Positions 1 through 9,380 of a stretch of 24,457 nt of DNA are shown in pieces; within the stretch, counting starts at the first letter, position 1; every line of letters starts with the position of its first letter. The translations under genes were made by a program, and so were the position numbers. Source of the stretch: Paramacrobiotus richtersi (taxonomy: Eukaryota > Tardigrada > Eutardigrada > Parachela > Macrobiotidae); assembly GCA_034698045.1 (NCBI GenBank), contig JAQGAU010000736.1, positions 1 to 24,457 on the forward strand. The letters run 5' to 3'. The notes beneath the pieces were generated by a model, which saw only the letters and a program-made list of their open reading frames with translations, made no database searches and was not told the origin of the DNA.

Positions 1-210
1 AACAGTAACGTGGCGTTGACGTCGTTCGAAACATACGATCCTTATGCCGATATTTGGACGGCGTTTAGCATTCCGCTAACGGGCGGGGGTCCGGGGCCGG
101 GGGAAGTGAGCAGTGGCAGCATTAGTCGCAACCACCAGAAGACGTACTGTCTGGATCTGGGGAGTTCCCTGGATGAAGCGGAATATCGCGACATTGAGGA
201 TGGAGTCTAG
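1..210 (+). CDS. C-terminal end of a kelch-repeat-like protein (5' partial)
   Basis: An open frame runs from the first base of the window to a TAG at 208-210, so the gene starts outside. The opening residues, SFETYDPYADIW, fit the strand pattern of a kelch blade (hydrophobic, E, YDP, polar, W). They are followed by a glycine/proline-rich linker and an acidic tail. Kelch repeats are usually protein-interaction beta-propellers, often behind a BTB domain in ubiquitin-ligase adaptors. The segment is GC-rich and codon-like compared with the AT-rich DNA after it, as expected of a terminal exon. A BTB exon lies near 21200, but 21 kb away on the other strand, so I do not link them. One blade is too little to name the family. 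Confidence 0.45.
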   Translation, partial: NSNVALTSFETYDPYADIWTAFSIPLTGGGPGPGEVSSGSISRNHQKTYCLDLGSSLDEAEYRDIEDGV

Positions 211-361
211 TATATGTCCCACCTTGCTCTTGTTTACAGTAATAACGTATTAGTGACATCAGTTGCGACCAATTGTTATTTAGTAGGACCAAATTATGCA
301 CAGTTTTGGAAATATATAGTCGTCTGTCGGCAGTCTTTGGTTTGGATTCGGTGCACTAATA

Positions 362-520
362 AGGGTGCGTCTCAAATTCAGATACGGTACGTTCACGGGC
401 GTGGCCAAACGAAAATACTGTTCGCGAAGCCACCTCATGAGGTGGCTTCGCAAACCGTATCTTTCATAAGCCATGTCCGCGTATCGAATCCAGATTCGCT
501 TCGAATTCGAGACCCACCCT
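362..520. repeat. Foldback element with 28-bp perfect palindrome at its centre
   Basis: Positions 424-451 form a perfect palindrome with no spacer (14 bp each side of 437/438). The homology continues outward with mismatches. The left arm from agggtg at 362 and the right arm ending caccct at 520 align as inverted copies, sharing gtctc, aattc, gatacg and a diverged stretch before gcgaagcc. The right arm is slightly longer. This is the structure of a foldback or MITE-like element. Unmistakable target duplications were not found. ORFs across it in either strand look like by-products of the repeat. Confidence 0.6.
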
Positions 521-931
521 AAGTCATGTCGCGAGTGGTTTTCTGCGACCAGAGTTGTCAAACAGCAAATTTCTGTACGATATGGGCTAACTGGGTTTGG
601 TTTAGCACCAAGTTTTGGTTCCACGCGAACGCAAAATTAAGAATCTGGTGTGCGAAGCGATGCACAGCCACAGCGAAGCTTTGACAACGCCGTTTCCGTA
701 CACACATAACCCTTGACCTCTGTGTTCACATCATACCGCGCAATGTGTCTTAATTTCTGTATCGTGGTTGTTTCGGATACCATGCAAAGTGATCCATCGA
801 GTTCTGCAGTCATATTCCGCGGCATAAACATCGTGAAATGTGGTCAGCGTTTATTTTCATTTTCGAACATCAGAAATTAGAAATTCTTGATAAAGTTTGA
901 TTGATTTACATAGATTTAATGAATTAGGTAA
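521..931. other. No recognisable gene
   Basis: AT-rich DNA with only short chance ORFs. No domain, RNA or repeat was recognised here. Confidence 0.5.
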
Positions 932-2620
932 TCATCCTGACCGATAGACGACACTTATGATGAAAGAGCACTTTGTAAACGGAAGGGGTGTGAATATAAT
1001 TACAGACATCACTTTTCCGCAAAAAACCACTCTCGTTAATTTGTGTAAATGTTTGGTAACGTACGGTACGAGTACTCCACCGGGTAATAACGCACTGACA
1101 GTACAGTAGAATTCGAATTCCAGCTGTCTCGAGCTCGAGGTGAAACAGGATTGCTGGTAGCGTAGCAACCAGGAAGTCGGTGTGCTGGCTGATACAGTGT
1201 TGTAAACTGTTCGAATTACTTACTGTAGTTAGAATATTAATACTTAGTTAGAATACGAGGACCGCGTTGTGCTGTGCGCCGCCGAAGTCACCGCGTGGCG
1301 CAACGCGCCACCCTGCCCTGTGACTCACAGCCTATGCCGTCTTTACCTGCGTATGCAGCGTAGCCGGGTGGCGCGTTGCACCACGCGGTGACTCAGGCGG
1401 CGCACTGCACAACGCGGTCCTCGTATTAATACTTACTGTAGAGCAACAAGAAGTGTTGTGTGGCCACAGAAAGCTCAAAATGAAAATAACGCTATCTATA
1501 TGGCATTTGCCATTTCTCTGCCGATCCGTAGTACCTTAAGCCTTCCGTTTGTTACGCAGATCTTAATTTAGCGGTGCTTGAAGCGCATTCATGCGCAGTA
1601 CATCTGCATTATAACTTAATAATAACTTCGTGGTCACACGCAAGATTCATCCAGTACTACTGTCTCAATATGCGTTAAGTTTCATGAGCAACTCATGGTG
1701 TTTAGAATCCTCAACGCAGCATTCCTCCTGCTTGGTAAGTAACACAGCAAGCTTGGCTTGCGCTTGTTATTTCAACGATGTTGTGGTATTCTGCTCATTC
1801 GAAACCAGAGTTACGGTTGAGATGCTTGCCTCTGAACCCAGAGTTGTGATACGTTAATAGCAGATTTCGATTCTTACTCTGCTGTTGACCTGCACACTCA
1901 GAAAGTGCTTTTCCTTTGCATTCATGTACACTTTTCAAGTCCTCTTAAGACTTGAGCCTTAACCGAGAAATCCGTTATCTTGAATCTCTTCCGAAGAATT
2001 TTGTAAATCTCTTCTAGCTTACGAGATACCGTGTGAAGCTGCTCCTAGACAGAACCAGTTCGGTATTACTCGCTGCGACGCTAAACACCATCTGCTTTGT
2101 GGTTAAAAGTCTCTTACCGCAGCGAAACTGGCCGTCGATTGTGTTCCAGTTGATAGAACTGTGACAGTCTATTCCATTTCGTAGTCTATTCCATTCTTCA
2201 TTGAGGTAGTTTATGGATTTATAATCATCTGGATCGTTTAGATCCCTGTCTGCAAATTCCGGCTCAGTTTGAACGCGATCGAATCTCTGGATTTTTCCTT
2301 TCCACTTTGGATGGCTTCTCCAGGATGACGTTTTCTTTTATTGGGCTCGTAGTGGTCGGGAGCGGGATGTTTCTTTCCCAGGCGGGCGACGGGTCGCGTT
2401 CACGGAACCGGCTACAGTAACGTTGTACATAAATGGCCCGGACAGCCGCAGGTAGAATAACATAAAACTTTGCTCTTCGATCCTGTATCAACTTCGGGCA
2501 GATTAACTTTCGAACTCACACTCACCTCTTCTGGATCCTTTTTCACTTCCGTAAGCAGTTTCCTTCACTGAGTTCCGTGTGTTCAACTGTAGATACAGAG
2601 AACCATCGGTACCGATGCTC
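932..2620. repeat. Long dispersed non-coding repeat, copy A
   Basis: This aligns with 10450-11445 (copy B). Shared landmarks are gaattcgaattcc (about 1111 and 10670), ggtagcgtagcaaccaggaa (about 1156 and 10718), gagcaacaa, acgctatcta, cttcgtggtcaca, cattcatccagta-type strings and agacagaaccagtt (about 2048 and 11430). A weaker block follows at 2500-2560 against 11860-11920 (cacttccgtaa.cagtttcc). No long ORF is conserved between copies, so it is probably a non-autonomous element or element remnant. Copy A contains the hairpin MITE at 1254-1425, which copy B lacks. Ends are approximate. Confidence 0.6.
1254..1425. mobile_element. Hairpin MITE with ~60-bp terminal inverted repeats
   Basis: The left arm begins tacgaggaccgcgttgtg at 1254. 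The right arm is its inverse, ending cctcgta at 1425. The arms match for about 60 bp with four or so mismatches and a roughly 50-bp loop, and they are far more GC-rich than the flanks. The string attaatactta occurs at 1236-1246 and again at 1425-1435, partly overlapping the right end, as a candidate but imperfectly placed target duplication. The paralogous repeat at about 10800 lacks the insert, which supports mobility. There is no coding capacity and the superfamily is not assigned. Confidence 0.7.
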
Positions 2621-2712
2621 AGTTGCTCACTGTGTTAATAAAATCGCAGAGACTCACAACTATTCATGCGAACATACAATTGTGATCGCTTTCTTTCGGA
2701 TGAAAGTCAAAA

Positions 2713-2985
2713 TCAGCTAAGGTTTGTTTTGGAGGTACTTGCTGAGAAACAAGGGGTGCCTTTCCTGTTACAATGCCAATTACAAGGAATGTAAATAAAA
2801 TGTGCAAATATCTCGTTTGCGTTGGCGCGAAACTGGTTGGTGTCCCGATGTCGCTGCAGGTCAATGGTTCTGCCAAATTCGGTGTTGCATGCAGTGCACT
2901 TAATAGGGTCATACTTTCTCGTCAGACCAGCTGCAGCGCATGCTGAACTGGAGCGCAAATGACACGGTATGCTGCGGCTTAACAT
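2713..2985 (-). pseudogene. Fragment with a degenerate C2H2 zinc finger
   Basis: The minus-strand frame contains KCTACNTEFGRTIDLQRHRD at about 2898-2836. It has the C-x2-C, central hydrophobic and L-x2-H spacing of a classical C2H2 finger. The second zinc histidine is replaced by asparagine (H-x3-N), so the finger would bind zinc poorly. Nothing upstream or downstream extends the domain; the rest of the frame is unremarkable. It could be a remnant of a host zinc-finger gene or of the DNA-binding part of a transposase (BED- or C2H2-type). The call rests on one motif. Confidence 0.3.
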
Positions 2986-3288
2986 TAGCTTCCCGCATCG
3001 ATTACGTATACAATTAACACTCTGGCTATGTCGGGGTAACGCTTTCTTTCTCTTGGCGGTCCCGCTTCAACCGTACAAGTTGCCGCAGATAGAGCATTTA
3101 GGTTTCTGAGCTGCGGCCATGACTAAACAGAAATGGCCTTAAAACAGGCGAGTGTACAAGAAAAAAAATAATTTATGTTGTTTGTCACCGAAGGAACTCG
3201 TCAGCAGAGAACACATAACTATAGCCGCCATTACAGTTGTACAAAAATTACCGTAAGTACTACTCCCCAGAATATTTTCGTCACACGT

Positions 3289-3461
3289 TGTGATATATGC
3301 TACGATACTACGTCTCGAGATACTGACGACATACGCCGATGATTCCTGTCCTAGCAACTTACTGCTGATGTTTCCCTGAGAACAGCAATTGTACAGTTTC
3401 AGTTAGCTACGTTACGGGCCAGCAAGAGCCACAATAAAGATGCGATACTACATACATCACA
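3289..3461 (+). repeat. 5' LTR of the TRIM
   Basis: 173 bp, TG...CA ended. It has AATAAA at about 3433-3438 as a candidate polyadenylation signal and a TATA-like gatatatg near the start. Abutted by TSD CACGT on its left and the primer-binding site on its right. Confidence 0.87.
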
Positions 3462-3955
3462 ATTGGCGTGAAGGTTATTTTATGAGAACTCAAGTTTCGT
3501 TTTCGTTCTTGCGTAAGGGGAAAACTCTGGTGATTGAGAGCTAGTCGTTCTAACTTTTACTCCATGAAATGATGCTCAAATTGAGCTACTCCCTACGTTC
3601 CTGACTGTTATTGTTCCATACCATCCCCGACCACGCCCTAATGACAATAAAGGTTCATCAACGATAAATGCTGCTGCAGATCAAGGTGCCAAATTATCCA
3701 TCAAGGTTCTCAAATTCTAAAGTTTCGAGATGAGATGAAGGTGCGATACTAAGGTTCATGAAGGTTCGAAAGGATTCAAAAAGAAAGGTTCTGCAATGTT
3801 CCCGAAACCAAGTTTCACAGACGGAAAGTGCTTTTCGATTCAATTACAGTAAATACAATTCTACTGTTCAATCTTTAACTCATGCTGTTGCTTTAGTTTT
3901 CAAAGGTCATTCGCTTCCATGATTTTTTTCTCCTTTTTTATAAGAAAGAGAGGAG

Positions 3956-4128
3956 TGTGATATATGCTACGATACTACGTCTCGAGATACTGACGACATA
4001 CGCCGATGATTCCTGTCCTAGCAACTTACTGCTGATGTTTCCCTGAGAACAGCAATTGTACAGTTTCAGTTAGCTACGTTACGGGCCAGCAAGAGCCACA
4101 ATAAAGATGCGATACTACATACATCACA
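3956..4128 (+). repeat. 3' LTR of the TRIM
   Basis: Base-for-base repeat of 3289-3461 at an offset of 667. It is preceded directly by the polypurine tract and followed by the second CACGT. Confidence 0.87.
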
Positions 4129-4389
4129 CACGTCATGGTGATTGAGAAGATCTTTGAGTCGCATTGCCGAGTTGTCTTTCCGATGCCTCGTTTCTGCGGT
4201 AATTTCGATCCGTTCCGTCCACTGTAATCGTTACCGCTGCGCAATATCTTTGAATGGAATATCGTGCATATACGGTGAAAGTTCGAAAATCTAGACCAGA
4301 TTTTTTTGTTATTCGTGGCACAGGCAGAATGTCTGCCTAGATGTTTGTTTTGGCGTTGCACTATGAGATTTGGTGTGGAGAAGAAGGGA

Positions 4390-4427
4390 GGGTTCAGGTA
4401 TACTGCTATGGAGGCATACCTGAACCC
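4390..4427. repeat. Hairpin, 12-bp perfect arms
   Basis: GGGTTCAGGTAT (4390-4401) and its exact inverse ATACCTGAACCC (4416-4427) around a 14-nt loop. Function unknown; possibly a MITE or transcript stem. Confidence 0.5.
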
Positions 4428-4599
4428 GTACTTCCAGGGGGCTTCACCAAAATCATTTCAGATAAGTCCCGTATCGGCCCATAAAATTATAATAACAAGC
4501 TAAAAGATGGGATGAATATCTTAAACTTATTATATCTAGCTTGATATATAACGATTTTTGTCGGAATTTTATGTATATAAGCTCCGATTAAAGAATTGC

Positions 4600-5085
4600 T
4601 AATGACGTTACTTTGCAAAGGCGTATAGGTCTGATCGTCGGGGTCTTCGGGAGAGCGAGAGAAGCTGATGAAACGGCAACATGCAGGCTTGCGAGCCATA
4701 AGCGACTACAGGATGCGGATCACACCGGAACTGTACGGGCAACTGGGTACTACCCCAGTTTTCGACCAATGGCGCGAAAAGGATGCAGAATGGCTGTTTT
4801 ATATCTATGGAGGCGCTGTCCCCAGAATAGGCACAGCGTTCGCCCGCTGCAGCTCGATACTTATACGTTGGTACATATACTCTTTCGTTCGCTTCTCCCC
4901 CGGCTCCTGACGGAATTTCCTGGCTAAGGTGGGCATGGGCCGGTGCACTTCCGGACCCCACGGCCCCAGGGTTTCAAACGCCAACGGGCAGAACAGGTAT
5001 TCGTTCGTGATGTTCTGATACTTGCCGACCTTTCCACGCTCTGCAAGCAACGCTGCCGCGCCAGCCTTTTTCGATTTAGCCGAGC
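4600..5085 (-). pseudogene. 3'-end fragment of a non-LTR retrotransposon (LINE), endonuclease C-terminus
   Basis: On the minus strand, 5085 down to 4805 encodes the C-terminal tail of a widespread invertebrate non-LTR retrotransposon protein. Landmarks in order are KKAGAAALLAERGK, PLAFETLGPWGPE, EYMYQRISIELQR and NAVPILGT. The same signature appears in the copies at 20536-20925 and 22540-23297 in this window. The frame ends with TAG at 4805-4807, and the DNA to about 4600 is presumed 3' UTR. The zinc knuckle and catalytic PD motif are missing, so this is 5'-truncated to about 94 codons. No poly(A) tail is visible (it would read as poly-T near 4550-4600), which suggests an old, eroded copy. 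Confidence 0.7.
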
Positions 5086-5375
5086 TATGGCTTGTAAAGG
5101 GAAAGCCTTTCAGGCATATGAATTACCTTTAGAGTGTGTTTCTGTTTGGACATTCTTGAAGACGAATTTGTGGGAACAAGAATGTTATTGTTAAAAGAAA
5201 GCCGAGTTGGCCAGTACTACGTGAGGTTGTACAGTACTTTGTTCTGTAAGCGCGTTGGGTATGCTAAGAGTAAAATTACTCATCAACGAGTGGATTATTT
5301 TTTAGATTTTTTGCAAAGAAGGAAGCAGTCATGTTTTGTGGAATGAACATTTCATGAACATATGTATTAAAGGAT

Positions 5376-5845
5376 AGAGCCTGGCACGAGCCGCAAGGCT
5401 CGACTCGTGAGCGCTCGCGGCTCGCAAGCCCGATGAGCGAGCTAGCGGTTTCTGGCCACGAGCCGAGTCGATCCGAGCGAGGTAGGGTTTTCTGCCGTGC
5501 GAGCGAGCCGAGCAAGCTGGGCATTCCTTTCTGAACGAGCTAATTTTGAAAATGTAATTGTTAAATTTCTTGACAGATAAAACATCCAGAACTTTAATTT
5601 ATCTATTGTATGAAAACAGTTTTTCGCTGCTTAAAGCGTCAGAAACTCACTAGTTTTGACTGTTTTGTAATACAAAATAATGACTTTGAGCCGGACGAGC
5701 CTGTCCACTCCGTTGTACGAGCCGAGCGATTTGAGCTAAAGCGTCCGGAATCAACGAGCGAACGAGCGAGCCGAGCACAAAACCATGGCTCGAAAATTGG
5801 GCTCGAGCGAGCCGAGCCGCGTAATCACGGCTCGTGCCTGGCTCT
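5376..5845. mobile_element. 470-bp MITE with terminal inverted repeats and 10-bp TSD
   Basis: The left end AGAGCCTGGCACGAGCCG (5376-5393) and the inverted right end (5828-5845) match at 17 of 18 positions. The direct repeat ATTAAAGGAT at 5366-5375 and 5846-5855 is the target-site duplication. The interior has many copies of a gagccgagc-like motif near both ends, and an AT-rich middle. ORFs here are products of these repeats. A 9 to 10-bp duplication suits a Mutator-like transposase, but the terminal sequence is not one I recognise. Confidence 0.82.
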
Positions 5846-5855
5846 ATTAAAGGAT

Positions 5856-6748
5856 TCGTCGAATACGCGGTGCTTGGCGAGGAAAAACCTTTTTCCTCCA
5901 AAGGTTATGACGTTGAGGAGACGTTCGGGAGGGCTGCTTGCCCACTGTCCGACGGCACAAGCCACTTTCGAAACGTACATTTGCTGGAATTAGCAATTGA
6001 GAGGGTGTAATTTAAGGAGAAGGAAGTGCGGTACATAATATAAAAGAAGAAGATGTAGACATGTGGATTACCGGAGTGGCTCGCGATGTTCCACTGATGA
6101 GTACAGAAGGATAAGCCGCAGTCTTGAATAAATTTTTTCAGGACATTTTAGGTTTTTTATGGCGGCCGTCACCTTGAACTTGCCTCATCTCGTTATACAA
6201 TACAAGGATAAAAAGCGCTGGCTGTGCGAAAGATAGATTGTTGAAAATCAGTTTTTGTATCGAAGAAAACCAAAAGAACTTCGAGATAAAAAACATAACA
6301 ATCAAATCGCAGGCATCAGAAGAAATTAGATTTGCTTGGACATTGATAGGAAATGTATTTTAAAGTTTTCTCCAGTTGTTGGTACGTAAAAGGGATAAAG
6401 AAATGAATTTGTTTCGCGGTCTGCTAGTATGATGGCGTCCAGAAATGCTTCCCATTCGGGGCAGCTTTGTGCTGATGAGCAAAAGTTATACGCATGTGTA
6501 AGTGAATCCTGTCAGCGGAGTAAAGGTATGAGTTGTGCGAATGTAAAGTTGTAATCGTTAATATGATTAGTTTCCTGCGCGAGAATTCAGGGTTGTAGGC
6601 AGATCGAAATTGGTAGTTGGATTAAGTTAAGAAGTCGTAAAGGAACAGTGAACAAAATAAAACAAAAGGAGAATTAAAGTTTGATTATTTATTTGGACTC
6701 TCGTGTTTCAGTTAAGTCCACCGTAAATAGACGTCTCATAAAATGGAA
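5856..6748. other. No recognisable gene
   Basis: AT-rich, without long ORFs, and no repeat with other parts of the window was noticed. Confidence 0.45.
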
Positions 6749-7219
6749 TTATGACAACTTGTGAGTGGATGATCTTTTGGAATATGTCCGAATCGCCGGG
6801 TTTTCTGTAATGACGCCCAGTTTTCTCTCGACTGCGACATATGAATCAAGAAAGAGCAAGGCTTCGATGCCGAAATACAGAACTGTGGAATCCAGTGAAT
6901 AGGCGACAATAATTCCTCTGATTACCACGCCAAATTTATCTGATAAATTTGGTGGCCAAAAGAACTGAGACGAAAGGGTATGCATGGTTTGAAACAGTTG
7001 ACTAGCAGCTAGAAAACTGGAAGCTGTCGAGCTCATTGGAGGTGGCTGAATATCTGCTTCAATAGCAGATTTTACGCTTTTGCACAGAGAATCTCTGTAC
7101 AAAAAGTGAAGCGCTGGCGCTTCACTATTAATTTCTTTATTTTGATCAGCTGACAAACGCATCATTTGGCTGCATTTGTTGTGGAATCCATAGTTCTCGA
7201 AGCACGAGATCACGTCCAC
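6749..7219 (-). CDS. Unidentified ORF, 156 codons
   Basis: One of the longest minus-strand frames outside recognised elements. It is open from just after a TGA upstream (about 7236) to TAA at 6749-6751. The first in-frame start is a GTG (7219); the first ATG is internal, so the start is probably supplied by an upstream exon or the frame is not a gene. The product is mixed-polarity, with a hydrophobic stretch near residues 97-127 that could be one membrane segment or a buried helix. I see no known domain. The DNA holds four perfect or near-perfect hairpins (6930-6952, 7052-7070, 7076-7105, 7105-7126), unusual for coding DNA. Either an exon or a structured repeat that happens to be open. Confidence 0.3.
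   Translation of the reverse strand: MDVISCFENYGFHNKCSQMMRLSADQNKEINSEAPALHFLYRDSLCKSVKSAIEADIQPPPMSSTASSFLAASQLFQTMHTLSSQFFWPPNLSDKFGVVIRGIIVAYSLDSTVLYFGIEALLFLDSYVAVERKLGVITENPAIRTYSKRSSTHKLS
6930..7126. repeat. Cluster of four short hairpins
   Basis: 6930-6952 has 11-bp arms ccaaatttatc around one base. 7052-7070 has atctgct arms around tcaat. 7076-7105 has 15-bp arms with one mismatch, and 7105-7126 has agtgaagcgc arms around two bases. The last three lie end to end. Confidence 0.6.
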
Positions 7220-7234
7220 TATAACAAATTTGCC

Positions 7235-7838
7235 ATGTATTACTCAAGCATACTGTATATCCCACAAGTAAAGACATATCTCCGAACCTCGCACAGTCAA
7301 ATTCAGATCATCTCTACGCCTAGTCACTCATCGTCCTTGTGAAGCGCACCTTTGCGTATCCTGGAACAGAGTCGACAGGAAAAACTCTGCTTATTGTTAA
7401 ACGCATTTATTACAGCACATGTTCCTTATCGATAATTGGAAATAAAGCATGGTTGCGCTACGTATAAAACGGCGCTTGCAACTATTGAAATTATATGAAA
7501 CCAAAAACCGATGTCGTGTCCTATGGCCCCTGCAGCCAGAAACGTGGTTCAAACACCTTCTTGTCGAGCCTTACGATACGTCAACTCAGCTGCTTCTTGT
7601 CGGTCGCTTCGCAAGCAACATACAGTAGTGTAGAAACATGCGGTTATTTGGCTTTCAGTTTCAACATCTTCCTAAAGTGTGTCGCCTCGTGCAATCTGCG
7701 CGGACCGTCGCGTTTTCTTGCCCATTGATTGCTTTTACGAAACGTATGTATTTCCCCAGCAGAGCATATAATTAGAGCTACTTCTGGACATTCAGGAAAT
7801 AATGTAGTCCAGTGGTCAAGCCGGAGCATGTCCGGATA
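7235..7838. other. No confirmed gene; possible downstream exon of the minus-strand gene at 7839-8690
   Basis: A minus-strand frame at 7644-7829 begins with ATG ten bases after the TGA of the neighbouring gene remnant and reads plausibly. I cannot place a splice junction joining them. The rest holds no recognised feature. Confidence 0.3.
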
Positions 7839-8690
7839 TCACTTGTTAGAGCCTTGTAGTGTTTGCAGTGCGTCAGTTGTAACGGCTGACTCCAAGGTCA
7901 AGCAGGTGTGGATCAGCTGTTCGCAACATAGTCTACAGCTTCCCAGTAGACATCTACGAAAGTTATTGTAAAAACTGTAGCGCTTCTCGGAGGCTTGAAC
8001 CATGACGTTGTCCCGGTCGTCGTTCCATTGCACATTTGCCGCCAGCACATCGAGCAACCGGCAGACTTGTTGGGATGGGGACTCGATGGTAGAACTGGCA
8101 GCCGTATCGTTAATGGAAGTCAGGACGCGGGTTCAGTTGAGGGAACGGCTTTCATGATCGGCCGGATCGTAAGTATACAGCTGCAGCCCGAGATCTGCAT
8201 TCCCGACACCTGATGCGAGCTTCTGGTCCCCTTTAAGGTAAGCAAATACCCATTGAAGCGCCGAGCTCAGGTTCGTCCGCAGGTTGTACTGGCGGGTGCT
8301 GGATGGCTCACGAACGACCCTGTACAGGAGCGAGGCCTCTTCCCTGGCGACCGAGAACGTATTGCGGTCAGTCTGTCTAACCTTCATTAGTTGTTTCGCT
8401 CCGGCGACGAGTGCCAGTATCACGTCCACACGGAGGTTGAAATAACGGAGAAGGACCTCGTTCACTCTGATGACTTGTTCCGGGGCTTTAGCCTAAAATG
8501 ATTAGTATAAACCTTAATTTATTAGTATAAGCCTTTATTTATTTTTTAAATAAATATATGTATCAGTTTATTGATATAAATCCAAATTAATTACCTATTT
8601 GTCTGGTGCTGCCAGATTCCCGTCCAGTCGACGATCGGCTTTAAAAGATTCTGGTACCACTCGGGGTCATAGTCGCTCACTTCGTATGTA
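7839..8690 (-). pseudogene. Two-exon gene remnant of unknown function with an in-frame TGA
   Basis: Exon 1 (about 8690-8595) reads YEVSDYDPEWYQNLLKPIVD and continues to QHQTN. It ends at donor AG|GTAATT. An acceptor TCATCAG at 8467-8468 restores the frame exactly (phase 2), so exon 2 begins at 8466 with VNEVLLRYFNLRVDVILALV. The intron is 128 nt. Exon 2 stays open for about 210 codons to TGA at 7839-7841, apart from a single TGA at 8133-8135. The DNA is GC-rich with coding-like codon use, unlike its surroundings, and looks like a conserved cellular gene with leucine-rich helices. I do not recognise the family. The lone TGA suggests a pseudogene, an assembly error, or an intron I have missed. 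Confidence 0.45.
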
Positions 8691-8691
8691 C

Positions 8692-8710
8692 CGCGCGCGC
8701 GCGCGCGCGC
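8692..8710. repeat. (CG)n microsatellite
   Basis: Nine and a half uninterrupted CG dinucleotides, directly upstream of exon 1 of the minus-strand gene remnant. CG runs are rare in DNA that is methylated at CpG. In the gene's frame the run would encode alternating Ala and Arg. Confidence 0.95.
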
Positions 8711-8936
8711 AGGATCGAAAACTGTTCTGCTGCCGGCTGAAAGGTGTTAAATCCGGTTTCCCAATTGTCACCGATGTTATCAGACGTAATTTACAATCTA
8801 CCTGTAAATTAACATATGACATATAAGTGATATAACTACGAATAAATACATACATATTCGAAGTTCAGTAACACGGTGCATATTAAATCATAAACCAGAT
8901 AAACACATAAACAAATAAACATAAGCGGAGATTAAT

Positions 8937-9380
8937 TTAAATAAATACAAAACTCTGCTTGATCTGACGGTCGGCCGTCATATTGTTGCGCTTAGAGCAG
9001 GTTACTGCTGTATTTGCTATTTCTGTTTTTTCGCGTTCATTAATCGCCGCCAAAGCTCTCTTGTGGAGCAACTCGAAATTTTTACCCTTTTCGCTGGCGT
9101 TTTTTACCAGCTTGTAGCTGGTCATTCTTTTCGCCGGAGAGAAACCGGTTGAAAATATTTGCCGTGTTGTTCGACAGTTTGGAGTACGCAAAAACAAAAT
9201 TAAAACAAAATGCAGAAGTGCTGATGTACTGTAGTGCAGCCAAAAACATAGAAATGTCGCTCCACAAATGATAGATAACTCCAAAGGTTTGACAAGAAGT
9301 CGAGTCGATTCAAGGTCTGATGTTTTCTTAGTAAGTCCCGATTCGCCCTGTGCGTAACTTTGTTTGATTGCCGTTTTCAC
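8937..9380 (-). CDS. Unidentified ORF, 147 codons, low support
   Basis: Open minus-strand frame starting at a GTG and ending TAA at 8937-8939. A hydrophobic run at about residues 33-64 could be a membrane segment. The last 60 residues are Lys/Arg-rich and helical, beginning near MTSYKLVKNASEKGKNFELL. No family is recognised. Competing frames on both strands are nearly as long, so this may be chance. Confidence 0.2.
   Translation of the reverse strand: MKTAIKQSYAQGESGLTKKTSDLESTRLLVKPLELSIICGATFLCFWLHYSTSALLHFVLILFLRTPNCRTTRQIFSTGFSPAKRMTSYKLVKNASEKGKNFELLHKRALAAINEREKTEIANTAVTCSKRNNMTADRQIKQSFVFI

Larger units (their letters stand above)
3289..4128 (+). mobile_element. TRIM: LTR retrotransposon in miniature, non-autonomous
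   Basis: Two identical 173-bp direct repeats (3289-3461, 3956-4128) flank 494 bp of non-coding DNA. Each repeat starts TG and ends CA, with a TGTGAT/ATCACA terminal inverted hexamer. The flanking 5-bp sequence CACGT occurs at 3284-3288 and 4129-4133 as a target-site duplication. Two bases after the 5' LTR is TGGCGTGAAGG (3464-3474), a plausible tRNA primer-binding site. Immediately before the 3' LTR is the purine tract aagaaagagaggag (3942-3955). No gag or pol is present, so it must use enzymes from an autonomous relative. The LTRs look identical, which points to a recent insertion. The inner part repeats AAGGTTC several times between about 3650 and 3795. Confidence 0.88.

Noticed and set aside
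5610..5993. Plus-strand ORF of 127 codons.
   Set aside because: It runs through the right half and end of the 470-bp MITE; its Arg/Ser/Glu-rich sequence is the translation of the repeated gagcc motif.
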